From an uncultured Desulfovibrio sp. (GTDB lineage: Bacteria; Desulfobacterota; Desulfovibrionia; Desulfovibrionales; Desulfovibrionaceae): DNA of 64,000 nt. The notes below the pieces were generated by a model, which worked only from the letters and a program-made list of their open reading frames with translations, was not told where the DNA came from and ran no database searches. A program made the position numbers and the translations under genes. This document shows positions 26,005-35,196 of this stretch, one piece after another. The stretch spans positions 1,334 to 65,333 of the forward strand of contig CAJUMQ010000013.1 in the NCBI GenBank assembly GCA_910587035.1. Reading direction: 5' to 3'. Numbering within the stretch: the first letter of the stretch is position 1; every line of letters begins with the position of its first letter.

Positions 26005-27331
26005 CGGAGCTGTCACTGTCTCCCTGTTCCTCCGTCTCTGGCGCAGCGGCATGTTCCATTCTGTACTTCTCCACAATCTCTCTGGCTCCCGGCAACTCCT
26101 CCACCACCGCATCCAGGGACTTGCGCACCAGCTCCTCGGTGTGGGAGGCGGAGATAAAGAAACGCAGCCTGGCTGTGCCCTCCCGCACCGCGGGGAAGGA
26201 TACGGGCATCACATATATACCGCGTTTGAGCAATGCCTGGGAGAGAAAACCGGAAACCATGGAATCGCCCACAATGACAGGAATGACAGCATAACCCTGC
26301 GCGGCGCCTGTATCCAGGCCCAGACTCTGGGCATAATGCAGAAAATACTGGCTTATGTTTTGCAGCCTCTGCACCCGCTCCGGCTCGCGCAGCATAATTT
26401 CCAAAGCTTTATGGCAGGCTGTGGCAATCACCGGCGGCATGCCCACGCTGAACACAAAACCCGGCGAGCCGTATTTGAGGAAGCGGATGATATCGCCCCT
26501 GCCAGCTATGAATCCGCCACAGCCGCACATGGCCTTGGAGAGGGTGCTCATCCACATGTCCACATCATTGGGATTGATGCCAAAATATTCGCGCACGCCC
26601 CTGCCAGTGGCGCCCAGCACTCCCAGGGAGTGCGCTTCATCCACCAGCAGCATGCAGTCATATTTCTTCTTGAGCTCAATCAGGCGTGGCAGATCGGGAA
26701 TGTTGCCATCCATGCTGAACAGGCCTTCGGTGACAATGACAGCGTATTTATGCTGGGAGCGGTATTTCTCCAGCATCTGCTCAAGGGAATCGCAATCATT
26801 GTGCCCGTAGGAATAACGGGCCGAGCCGGAAAGCAGCGCCCCCTGCACCAGGGAGTTGTGAGCCAGTCCGTCATGGAAGATGGCATCCCTGGCCCCGTAC
26901 ATGAAGCCCAGGGTATTGACATTGGCCGCATGGCCGCTGACGTAGACAATGGCGTCATCCACCTCGTAAAGATCGGCAAAAGCCTGTTCCAGCGCCCTGT
27001 GCTGCGGCCTCTCGCCGCCCACCAGCCTGCTTGCGCCGGCGGATGTGCCAAAGGTGGCCGCGGTCTCGCACACGGCAGCCGTTATCTCGGGGTGCGCATT
27101 GAGATCGAGATAATCATAAGTGGAAAAATTTATATATTCGCGGCCATTGATGCTGGTTGTGGCCTTGGCCGCGCGATCATGGCAGGCAAACAGGGGGTTT
27201 GCCATGCCCATTGCCTCGGCGCTCTCCACCATCCTTTCAAAGGAAAGCTTGGCGCGTTTGCGATTGAAGCCGGCCATGGGATGCTCCCGGCCTATGCCAC
27301 CATCCGCCCCGGAAAAACCATTGTCTTTCAT
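25997..27331 (-). CDS. alpha-oxoamine synthase (AONS/SPT/KBL family)
   Basis: 444 residues, PLP-dependent Claisen condensation of an amino acid with an acyl thioester, releasing CO2. Conserved features: SGHAAN, DEAHSLGVLG (231-240) and the PLP lysine in STLSKAMCGCGG (Lys266). It differs from BioF and Kbl by an N-terminal ~60-residue extension and an acidic C-terminal tail. AAGGA precedes the ATG. It heads the minus-strand operon and is divergent from the AT-ACP megaenzyme, so it probably condenses an ACP-bound acyl chain with an amino acid to an aminoketone, like serine palmitoyltransferase. BioF is an alternative, but no biotin gene is nearby. Confidence 0.85.
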   Translation of the reverse strand: MKDNGFSGADGGIGREHPMAGFNRKRAKLSFERMVESAEAMGMANPLFACHDRAAKATTSINGREYINFSTYDYLDLNAHPEITAAVCETAATFGTSAGASRLVGGERPQHRALEQAFADLYEVDDAIVYVSGHAANVNTLGFMYGARDAIFHDGLAHNSLVQGALLSGSARYSYGHNDCDSLEQMLEKYRSQHKYAVIVTEGLFSMDGNIPDLPRLIELKKKYDCMLLVDEAHSLGVLGATGRGVREYFGINPNDVDMWMSTLSKAMCGCGGFIAGRGDIIRFLKYGSPGFVFSVGMPPVIATACHKALEIMLREPERVQRLQNISQYFLHYAQSLGLDTGAAQGYAVIPVIVGDSMVSGFLSQALLKRGIYVMPVSFPAVREGTARLRFFISASHTEELVRKSLDAVVEELPGAREIVEKYRMEHAAAPETEEQGDSDSSDA

Positions 27332-28012
27332 GCCGCGTCCTTAAAAATTGCATTCAGGATATATGCCCTGCGGCCACCTGGCGCATCTGCCTGACAAATC
27401 AGGTGCGCCCGGCGCGACACTGCCTGGCATCCCCATTGCCTGACACAGGCAATGGCATTGCCACAGGGGGCAGGCGCGGAATATAAGACCGCAAAACTGA
27501 CCCGCAAACAGGGCCAGACATAGTCTGGCATCGGCAGCCACATGGCTCTCAGCCATGCCGCAAACAGACATGGCGGCATGGGGTGTGGCCAAGATTAACC
27601 CATCATGCCGGTCAAGGCAAGTTCAGGCATTGGCCTATCAGACATTGCCTGCCGCGAATGATCAGGAACAGAGCGACAAGCAAGGCGAGAAAAAATCCGC
27701 ATGCCTGCACCCGCAAGCATTCCAGCCACTGCCATAACCAGTCGTCAAAACCGTAAATATCATTCATGCAATAAACTGGAGAACTCCCATATTCTCTCCA
27801 TGGGGGCGCGCCAGTCTGGACATAAGGGCTCTATTGCGCTAGTTTCTTTGCTGTATTGTCAAGGACATGCCAAATATCCATTATATTCAGCCGGATTTGC
27901 CAGACACGGGCAACCTGGTTTTAAGCGCGTGCTCGATTGAAACTCCGCCACAGTCCTGGCATCAGGCGCATTTTGTCCGCAGCAACAGCACCGAGGTTTA
28001 CGGCAGTCGCAC
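27332..28012. other. 681-base divergent regulatory gap rich in inverted repeats
   Basis: Separates the oxoamine synthase operon from the AT-ACP operon. No convincing gene. Perfect inverted repeats include CATTGCCTG / CAGGCAATG (27434-27454) and CATGCCGC / GCGGCATG (27553-27580), plus CACCTG / CAGGTG (27375-27405). The right part (27760-27900) is more AT-rich and is the likeliest promoter area for the plus operon. Its length, the largest gene-free gap here apart from the left edge, suggests regulated divergent transcription. Confidence 0.5.
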
Positions 28013-31000
28013 ATGGCCCATACCACCATTGACGCGGATATTCGTGACAATTCCACCGCAGATGTGAATCTCGACGGCATTGCCTATGCGCTGCTGCCAC
28101 ACCATGGCGCGCGCTGGCGCATTGCGGCCACCAATCCCGCCTGGCTCGAAGAGATAGCCGCGTGGCCGGATCCGGATGAATCCAGGATGGCCCAGCTTGC
28201 GGAGCGGGGCATATGGCTGGCGCCAGAAGCCCCCCCCAGCCCCCTTGCGGTGATGTGCTGCGGCCTGGGCTCTGTCTGGCCTGGCATGGGCGCCGGGCTT
28301 TATGACAATTTTCCCGCTGCCAGACTGGCCATGGACCGCATCGCCGCACTTGCAGACTGGGATGTTCTGGCCCTGATGGACGAGACGGGGCTGGAAAAAA
28401 TCACCCAGACCCGATGGCAAATTCCCTATCTGTTCATGCTGGAATATGCCCAGTGGAGCCAGTTTGTCTCCCTTGGCCTCAAGCCGGCCATGATCTGCGG
28501 GCACAGTCTTGGGGAGCTGGTGGCCCTGTGCCTGGCCGGAGTGTATTCCCTTGAGGCTGCCTGGCATCTTCTGGAAATAAGGGCCGAGCACATGGCCGAG
28601 CTGGAGGCCGGAGCCACCCGTGAAAGCGGCATGCTGGCCATATCCGCCCCCTGGGAAACCATTTCTGAAATTCTGGGAGAATATCCCGGGCTGCATGTCT
28701 CCAACAGCAACACACCGCGCCAGTACATCCTCAGCGGCCCCCGCGAGGCCTTAACGGCAGTGCGCAAATCCCTGCGGCGCCAGCGTGTGCCGGCCATGCT
28801 GCTCAACATCGACCTTGCCTTTCACAATCCCGCCATGCGCATTCTGCGCGATCTCTCGGAGCGCCGGCTCAATGGCCTAACAATGCACCCACCGGCCGTG
28901 CCCATGCTCTCCTGTGTCACCGGCGCGCCCTACCCTGATACAAGGCCGGAGATCTGCAGATACATCACTGACCTTGATGAAAATACGGTGGATTGGACCG
29001 GCTCGGTTATGGCCATGCGGAGCAAGTACGGCATAGACTGCTTTCTTGAGCTTGGCCCGCAGGAAACCCTTTGCGGCCTTGTGCGGGAGATTGACGGCAG
29101 CTCCGCCTGCATGGCCTCCTCCGCCAAAGGCCGCGAGGCGGATGCCATGCGCGAAGTCTGCGCCAGGCTTTTCTCCCTGGGCCATACCTCCCTGGCGGCC
29201 ATAAAAAAATGCCGCGCATCGAGGCCAACCACTGTGCCCGCGACCGCCACGGCGCCCCCAAGGCCGCTGCAGCAACCGGGCGATGACGTCTATCGCGGCA
29301 TCCCGGCCAGCCAGGTGCATGCAATCCTGAATCTCATTGGCAGCGCCTGCCATGTGGAGCCTGCCTCCATCACTCCACAGATGGATTTGCGCCACGATCT
29401 GGCCCTGCGCTCCAGCAACTTCCCATTTCTGGTGCAGGAGGCCGAAAAGCTGTTTGACCAGACCATTGAGCTGGAGAATCTTACACAGATTGTCACAGTC
29501 GCCGACCTGGTCTTTTTCCTGTCCGGCAAACAGAACGACACACCAGCACAGGATGGCTCGGCCCAGGCGCGAGCGGCAAGCTTTCTCGCGCGCTGTGCGC
29601 CTCTGGAAAGATTCGTGGTGGAGAACACCTCTGGCGCCCTTGCGCCGGCCAGGCTTGACCCGGGCGCAGCAGTCTGGCCCCCAAACCCCCTTGTGCCGCT
29701 TTGCATATTTGACGAAACACTGGCGCCGGACATCTGGAGCGGCCTTGCGCCACTGGGTGGGATCCTGGCCATTCCAGCCTGGCTTTTGCCCAAATGCGGG
29801 CACCTTGCGGAAGCTGGGGCGGAGATTGTGCCCCTGGATTGCGGCCCGGAGCTGGAGCCAGATGCTCTGGCTGCAGCTCTGGAAAGGCTTTTCGCCACAT
29901 ACGGATCCCCGGCCTCCCTGTTTTTGGCCCCACCTCCCTGCGATGCCGACGATGTCGAGGCCATGCGCAACCGGGTGACCCTTGTCGCAGATATTTTTGA
30001 CCGCCTTGCGCACAGGCTGCCTGATGAGCGGCTTTGCGTGCTGCAGCGCCTTGAGTTCTCCGTAGAGAGCCCCGCGGCCCCGCCTGCGCTTTCGCCATTG
30101 CGGGAGTTTGCGGAAAAATGGGCTGACGGTCAAAGGCGCAAATATGTCTGCTGGCTGGATGAGCGCGCCGGTGGCGAGCTAAGGAACATGCATGAATGCG
30201 GCGACATGCTGGCTTTGGAAATTCTCTATGGCCGCGCCCCCTTTACAGTCTGGAAAAGATGGAAGCCAGGCGCCACCCTGCCCCTGCGCTATTGCCAGGC
30301 CGCAGACATCCTCTGGCCGGTATTTGCCGATGCATCCCCTCCGCTGCCGCCGCAGGCATCCCAGTTTCAGGGGCTGCGCCAGTATTCCCGCTTTGCGGAC
30401 CAGACGCTTTCAAGCCATGGCGCCGAAGGCATGTGCGGTTATGGCCAAAAGCAGTGGCCAGGGGCGCCCTGGCTGCCTGTGACAGCCATTCTGGAGGCGG
30501 TGTATGACACATCCGCGCTGCTGGCCCCCTGGCTGAAGGTTATGGGCTTCTCCGACATCAGGCTTTTTGAATTTCCCTCCCTGCCGCCAGGCGTGACGCG
30601 CGAATGCCGCAGCTGCGCCACTCTCAAACCCTGGCTCATGCTGGAGGGAGTATTCACCAGAATGAGCAGGGTAACCCTGGCTGCCCGCGGCATTTCCACC
30701 AATGGCCGGCATATGCGGGATTACGAGCCTGTGTGTGACGCCCTGTGCTTTCTTGCCGCCAGTGTGCCCCCGCCCCCGCCCGTCTGGGATTCCGGCACAG
30801 GCCAGGGAGCATGGTGCATGTCTTCGCAAAAAGTTTTTTATGACGCGCTTGGACTTGGCCAACCCTGGCGGCAGCTTGTGGGCTGGCGCCGTTTCGGCCT
30901 CTCCGGCGATGATGCCACCCCAGGCTGGGAATTTCTGCTCGATCTGGGCGGCATTGCAAGGAAAAAAATTTGGGACTATAAGCATATACTGTATATTATA

Positions 31001-31288
31001 GAAAGCGCCCTGCTGGGTGGGCTGGAAGCCATTGCTCTTGAAGAGAACGGCGGCGAATCCTTAAAGACCGAAGATGTCTGCGGAGTTCTCAAAAAATGGC
31101 GTCCGGCAACCATCGGCTTTATCCGTTTTGGCCCGGGGAATGGTCTCTGGCCGGAAACTGCCGCCATGTGCCTGCAACTGCGCCAGTCCTGGCGCAATGA
31201 GCGCATTGTGCGCTATGACGCCCAGGCGGCCATCCCTGGCCACTCGCCAATATTGACAATGCACCATCTCGAATTTGCAAGAACCTGA
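28013..31288 (+). CDS. KS-less polyketide-type megaenzyme: AT-ACP-(?)-DH-like
   Basis: 1091 residues. An acyltransferase domain spans about 75-365 with the nucleophile motif GHSLG (Ser165) and catalytic His271 in AFHNPAM. An acyl-carrier-like domain at about 428-505 has DLALRSSNF, where Ser467 sits at the phosphopantetheine site but the usual Asp before it is Arg. Residues ~520-770 are unassigned and could be a decayed reductase-type region. From about 780 a double-hotdog dehydratase-like domain begins, with HGAEG followed by WLP resembling the DH HxxxG...P motif. There is no ketosynthase. First gene of the plus operon. The ATG at 28013 has a poor ribosome binding site, so the start is uncertain. 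Confidence 0.7.
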   Translation: MAHTTIDADIRDNSTADVNLDGIAYALLPHHGARWRIAATNPAWLEEIAAWPDPDESRMAQLAERGIWLAPEAPPSPLAVMCCGLGSVWPGMGAGLYDNFPAARLAMDRIAALADWDVLALMDETGLEKITQTRWQIPYLFMLEYAQWSQFVSLGLKPAMICGHSLGELVALCLAGVYSLEAAWHLLEIRAEHMAELEAGATRESGMLAISAPWETISEILGEYPGLHVSNSNTPRQYILSGPREALTAVRKSLRRQRVPAMLLNIDLAFHNPAMRILRDLSERRLNGLTMHPPAVPMLSCVTGAPYPDTRPEICRYITDLDENTVDWTGSVMAMRSKYGIDCFLELGPQETLCGLVREIDGSSACMASSAKGREADAMREVCARLFSLGHTSLAAIKKCRASRPTTVPATATAPPRPLQQPGDDVYRGIPASQVHAILNLIGSACHVEPASITPQMDLRHDLALRSSNFPFLVQEAEKLFDQTIELENLTQIVTVADLVFFLSGKQNDTPAQDGSAQARAASFLARCAPLERFVVENTSGALAPARLDPGAAVWPPNPLVPLCIFDETLAPDIWSGLAPLGGILAIPAWLLPKCGHLAEAGAEIVPLDCGPELEPDALAAALERLFATYGSPASLFLAPPPCDADDVEAMRNRVTLVADIFDRLAHRLPDERLCVLQRLEFSVESPAAPPALSPLREFAEKWADGQRRKYVCWLDERAGGELRNMHECGDMLALEILYGRAPFTVWKRWKPGATLPLRYCQAADILWPVFADASPPLPPQASQFQGLRQYSRFADQTLSSHGAEGMCGYGQKQWPGAPWLPVTAILEAVYDTSALLAPWLKVMGFSDIRLFEFPSLPPGVTRECRSCATLKPWLMLEGVFTRMSRVTLAARGISTNGRHMRDYEPVCDALCFLAASVPPPPPVWDSGTGQGAWCMSSQKVFYDALGLGQPWRQLVGWRRFGLSGDDATPGWEFLLDLGGIARKKIWDYKHILYIIESALLGGLEAIALEENGGESLKTEDVCGVLKKWRPATIGFIRFGPGNGLWPETAAMCLQLRQSWRNERIVRYDAQAAIPGHSPILTMHHLEFART

Positions 31289-31333
31289 AACCATGCCGCG
31301 CAGGCAGCGCATTGGCCTGCCGGGAGAAAAAAA

Positions 31334-32800
31334 ATGCCGCACAATGCCGGTAAAGTTCATTGCCGAACTTTCATCATTGCCCTGATTCTGGGTTTCAGCC
31401 TTGCCATGGGCGCATGCGCCTCCAACAAGGCTGGCCTCAAATCACCCGAGCTCCCGGCCAGGCACTGGCTTGATGAGGCGCCAGGGGTGCCGGTGGAAAA
31501 CAAACGCAAGCTGGATGCAGCCCTGCCCAATCTCTATGATCCGTCCAAGAGCTTCGATTTTGAGGAGTGCGTGTTTCTGACCATCCAGCAGTCGCCCCTG
31601 CTGGTTAACAGCGCTGTGGACATAGAGATAAAGCGTGTGGCCCTCACAGACGCGGTTTGGAAATATCTGCCTGAGCCACGGATGACCTTCACAGTCACCA
31701 ACAATATGACCCGCTACAACATGGATGAGCAGGATACGCCAGGCGACTACGGGCGCACAAAGGTGCGTGTTGGCTTTGAGGCCGTCTTTCCCAATCCGGT
31801 GGCAACCTATTTTGAGCACAAGGTGCAGCAGATAATGCTTAATCTGGCCATATCAACCCATCGCAAGGCCGTGGGCGAGGCCATATACAACATTGCCCAG
31901 GCATATCTGCGGCTGCAGGCCAGGCGCGACATTCTGGCCGCCCAGAAGGAGATGCTGCCATTGTCCAGGGAGATGATCTCATACTGGCAGCAGGTGGAAA
32001 GCGTGGATGGGCGCCAGGGTGTGGCCCTGAATCTGGCCCGCCAGTCCCAGAGGGAGCAGGAACTGACAGTTGAAAAGACCGGCATGCAGGAGGTTATGGA
32101 GCGCACACGCCTGAAAATGCTGGCCGGTGTGGATGCCCAGCAGCGCTTCAATGTCGACACCAGCGACGCCAATGACATCCTGGCCGGTTTTGACGGCAAG
32201 GCCCTTAAATGGGAGGATCGCTGGCAAGCCACGGAAGACGACCTGCTGCTCCGGGCTCAGGTAAAACTGGCAGACTACAATATTCTTGTAGCCTGGGCGC
32301 AGTACATTCCCAATCTGACACTTAAAATCAACAATGAGCCTCCAGCCGGCCAATATCAGACCCCCCATGGCGAGGAGGACACCTTCATCCATTTTGTCTT
32401 TGATTTTCCGCTGCTCGATTGGGGGAGGCGCTACAGGGGCGTACAGACGGCCAGGATGCAGAAGGCGCAGGCCTTCCATGACATGGCCCGCAAGCGCGGG
32501 GATTATTCCAACCAGTGGCTGGAGGCCGAGCAGTCGGTTGATCTGGCCCGCACGGAAATGCAACTGCAGAAAACACGTTTTGAAACAGCCGAAATGCAAT
32601 ACAAGGAAGCGCGCATAGCCTTCAATGAAGGCACCACCGAACTGCCGGAGGTGGTCAACAGACGCGAGAGCATGGTGGCGGCGCATATAGCCTTTATCCA
32701 GGCGGAGCTGGAATACAAGCTGGCCCAGCTTAAATGGATGTATGTGGCCAATGTTCTCCAGGAGCGTTTTCTCGGGCTGCCGGCCAAGGAGTTCATGTGA
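31334..32800 (+). CDS. TolC-family outer-membrane efflux lipoprotein
   Basis: 488 residues with a lipoprotein signal (lipobox MGAC, Cys at about residue 29). The mature part is almost entirely alpha-helical with two repeats, as in TolC/OprM proteins, which form trimeric outer-membrane exit ducts. A GGGAG site precedes the ATG. The stop codon overlaps the start of the HlyD-type gene (TGATG), so the two are surely partners. Likely exit channel for the product of the surrounding biosynthetic genes. Confidence 0.83.
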   Translation: MPHNAGKVHCRTFIIALILGFSLAMGACASNKAGLKSPELPARHWLDEAPGVPVENKRKLDAALPNLYDPSKSFDFEECVFLTIQQSPLLVNSAVDIEIKRVALTDAVWKYLPEPRMTFTVTNNMTRYNMDEQDTPGDYGRTKVRVGFEAVFPNPVATYFEHKVQQIMLNLAISTHRKAVGEAIYNIAQAYLRLQARRDILAAQKEMLPLSREMISYWQQVESVDGRQGVALNLARQSQREQELTVEKTGMQEVMERTRLKMLAGVDAQQRFNVDTSDANDILAGFDGKALKWEDRWQATEDDLLLRAQVKLADYNILVAWAQYIPNLTLKINNEPPAGQYQTPHGEEDTFIHFVFDFPLLDWGRRYRGVQTARMQKAQAFHDMARKRGDYSNQWLEAEQSVDLARTEMQLQKTRFETAEMQYKEARIAFNEGTTELPEVVNRRESMVAAHIAFIQAELEYKLAQLKWMYVANVLQERFLGLPAKEFM

Positions 32801-33723
32801 TGCGCAAGACACTCCCCCAGATTTCCCTTGTCCCCGCACTGCTGGCGCTACTGCTTTTATTGCCGCAGACTGCCAGGGCTGCCGATGGTGGCACCATACT
32901 AACCGGCAAGGTCGTGCCCACTGTGGTGCGCGCTGTGCCCATGCCGTTCAATTCCATAATCAACGAAGTGCTGGTGCGCCCCGGGGACGCGGTCCAGGCA
33001 GGGCAGCCCCTGCTGCGCTTCCACCTGCAGGGGGAGGCCGAGAGAATCCTGCAGCGGGAGATCACCAATGGCGCGGGCAATGAGGAGCTGCGCGGGCAGA
33101 TTCTTGATACCGAGCGACAGCTCGCCACCATGAATGCAGAGCGCAACAAGACACGCCAGCTGGTTTCCAGCGGTCTGGGCTCGCGCCAGGCTCTGGCCAG
33201 GCTGGAGAGCAATGTGGAATCCCTCCAGAGCCGCATCGATCTTTTGCGCACCATGATAAAGAAAAACGAGGCCAATTTTAAATCCCGTCTCAAGGAGCTG
33301 GAGGAGTATTTTGGCCAGCCGCTCAAGGAGGGCGGGCAGCTGCCGGAGACAATGGTGCTGGCCTCACCCATCACCGGTTATGTGCTCTCCATTTCCCCAT
33401 CCCTCAATCCCGGCCAGATGGTGGCAGCCGGCGAGTCCACGGTCCAGGTGGGCCAGCTAAACCCGGTGCTGATCCAGGTGCCGGTATATGAGGCGGAGAT
33501 AAACCGCATTAAGGTTGGCGATACGGCCACGGTGGAGATTCCCTCCCTGGATCAAAGAAAGTTCAAGGGCATTGTCAGCGAGATATCATGGATCTCGTCG
33601 GACATGAATGTCGCCAATCCATCCTATTACACTGTCGAGCTTACAGTTCCCAACCAGGATCTGGTGCTCAAGCCAGGTTTCAAGGCCGTTGTGCGTTTTA
33701 CCGCCGGCCGGCATGCTGAATGA
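32800..33723 (+). CDS. HlyD/RND-type periplasmic adaptor
   Basis: 307 residues from the ATG overlapping the tolC-like stop. Signal peptide (1 to ~27, ending TARAAD), then biotinyl-lipoyl half (NEVLVRPGDAVQAGQPLL), a coiled-coil hairpin (about 85-175), the second lipoyl half (ASPITGYVLSISPSLNPGQ) and a beta-barrel (INRIKVGDTATVEIPSL). It bridges an inner-membrane component to the TolC-type duct. No RND pump or ABC exporter gene is beside it, so the inner-membrane partner is either encoded elsewhere or replaced by the flippase pathway. Confidence 0.85.
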   Translation: MRKTLPQISLVPALLALLLLLPQTARAADGGTILTGKVVPTVVRAVPMPFNSIINEVLVRPGDAVQAGQPLLRFHLQGEAERILQREITNGAGNEELRGQILDTERQLATMNAERNKTRQLVSSGLGSRQALARLESNVESLQSRIDLLRTMIKKNEANFKSRLKELEEYFGQPLKEGGQLPETMVLASPITGYVLSISPSLNPGQMVAAGESTVQVGQLNPVLIQVPVYEAEINRIKVGDTATVEIPSLDQRKFKGIVSEISWISSDMNVANPSYYTVELTVPNQDLVLKPGFKAVVRFTAGRHAE

Positions 33724-35147
33724 AGCTGAAAAGCATACCCAGGCGCCTTGGCTTTATCCTCGGTGCGCAATGGACCAGGGACATAAGCTGGGCGGCCTTC
33801 ACCATTCTCCTGGCGCGCCGCAGTCCCGACATACTGGGGCAAATTGTCCTTGCCCTGACCTTCGGCTATCTGGTCAAGACAGTTGTCGATGTAGGACTTA
33901 ACGATTTTCTCCTCTCCACCTTTGCCAAGCGGGATGGCAGGCCAAGAGCCCTGCTGGCGGAGGTCACCTGGCTGAAACTCGCAGTCCTTCTGGTGGCCCT
34001 GGCCGTAACATGGCTGATAACAGGCTGGCAGGATTATGGCATGGGCTTGCGCATCGTCATCATGTGCATTGCCGGTGGTCTGGGCCTGGATGCCCTGAGC
34101 GATTCCTTTTTTGCCCTGTGCCAGGCCAGGGGCAGGCAGGATGTGGAAATGCGCATCCGCGCGCCGGCGGCCCTCCTGGGCATAGGCTTTGGCATTACGG
34201 CCGTGGCTCTGGACTGGCAGCCCATCGTCATAGCCCTCTACAAGCCCATCGAGTCCCTGCTCTGCATTATTTTTGCAACAATTTCGCTGGGCAAAAATCC
34301 TCTTGCCAATATCGGCATGGGCGGATTTTTCGATCTTTGCCGGCAAATGAAGCACGGGCTGGTCTTTACCGGCATGGCGGCATGCGCCATGTTCTATAAC
34401 AAGGTCAATGTCATTTTTCTAAAAAAATACGGCGGCAATGCCGATGTGGCAGGCTACGGGGTTGCCTGGGAAACGGTGGAGGGCCTCTCGGTGCTGGTAT
34501 CCAGCGCGCTGCTTGGCAAGGTCATATTCCCCATGCTGGCTCGTTTGTGGCGCGAAAACCGCGCTGCCTTCAGACGCCTGGCAGGCCAGACCGCCCGCAC
34601 ACTCTGGGCCGCTTCCCTGCCCCTGATCTACCTCATCTGCGTTGAGAGCGACCGCTTTCTGACCTTCATATATGGACCGCAGTATGCCGAGGCCGTCACC
34701 GCGCAGCAAATTCTCACGCCATGCCTGCTCACCGCCTTTCTGCACAATCTGGCAGCCTATGTGATGATTGGCATGGAGCGCCCTGTGCTTCTTTTTGCCT
34801 TTTATCTGAGCGGAGTTGTGGTCAATCTGGTCTGCTGCCTGTATCTCATACCCCTTTGGCCACTGGCCGGTGCGGCTCTGGCCCTCACCATAACAAAAGT
34901 ATGGGTCGCCATTCTCACAGTCAGTTTTTTTCAATACAGGGTTCGTCCCATGAGCGCCAGGCAATGGCTGCTGATGCTTCTGGCTGCGGGGGCCAGTTTT
35001 GCTCTCTGGTGGTGGGGTGGCAGAATCCTGCCAAGGGAGGCTGCAGAGCTGGCCGGACTTGCGCCCCTGCTCGCCCTCTTCTGGCTATGGCGTCCCCCCT
35101 CCCTTTTTGAAAAGGAAGATGATGCCAGGATGCGCCAGGCCTCCTGA
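33720..35147 (+). CDS. Wzx-like lipid-linked oligosaccharide flippase
   Basis: 475 residues, strongly hydrophobic with about 12-14 helices and few charged loops, of the polysaccharide biosynthesis/MATE-like type (MOP superfamily). N-terminal segments WTRDISWAAFTILLARRSPDILGQ resemble family members. Moves lipid-linked sugars or glycolipids across the inner membrane. Starts with an ATGA overlap with the adaptor gene. The last 36 bases are included in the tandem duplication, so a truncated copy of its 3' end lies at 37642-37677. Confidence 0.82.
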   Translation: MKLKSIPRRLGFILGAQWTRDISWAAFTILLARRSPDILGQIVLALTFGYLVKTVVDVGLNDFLLSTFAKRDGRPRALLAEVTWLKLAVLLVALAVTWLITGWQDYGMGLRIVIMCIAGGLGLDALSDSFFALCQARGRQDVEMRIRAPAALLGIGFGITAVALDWQPIVIALYKPIESLLCIIFATISLGKNPLANIGMGGFFDLCRQMKHGLVFTGMAACAMFYNKVNVIFLKKYGGNADVAGYGVAWETVEGLSVLVSSALLGKVIFPMLARLWRENRAAFRRLAGQTARTLWAASLPLIYLICVESDRFLTFIYGPQYAEAVTAQQILTPCLLTAFLHNLAAYVMIGMERPVLLFAFYLSGVVVNLVCCLYLIPLWPLAGAALALTITKVWVAILTVSFFQYRVRPMSARQWLLMLLAAGASFALWWWGGRILPREAAELAGLAPLLALFWLWRPPSLFEKEDDARMRQAS

Positions 35148-35196
35148 GCCATCGCAGGCATCCCCTGGCGCAAAAAACCTTTTTTGGAGAGATTTA

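Noticed and set aside
27425..27440. Second sigma-54-like match, TGGCATCCCCATTGCC, plus strand
   Set aside because: It lies almost 590 bases before the nearest plus-strand start and sits among palindromic GGCAT/TGCC repeats that make a chance match likely.
28013..31288. PUFA synthase or classical type I polyketide synthase
   Set aside because: No ketosynthase domain is present here or in neighbouring genes, and the carrier motif is atypical, so a complete synthase is not supported.
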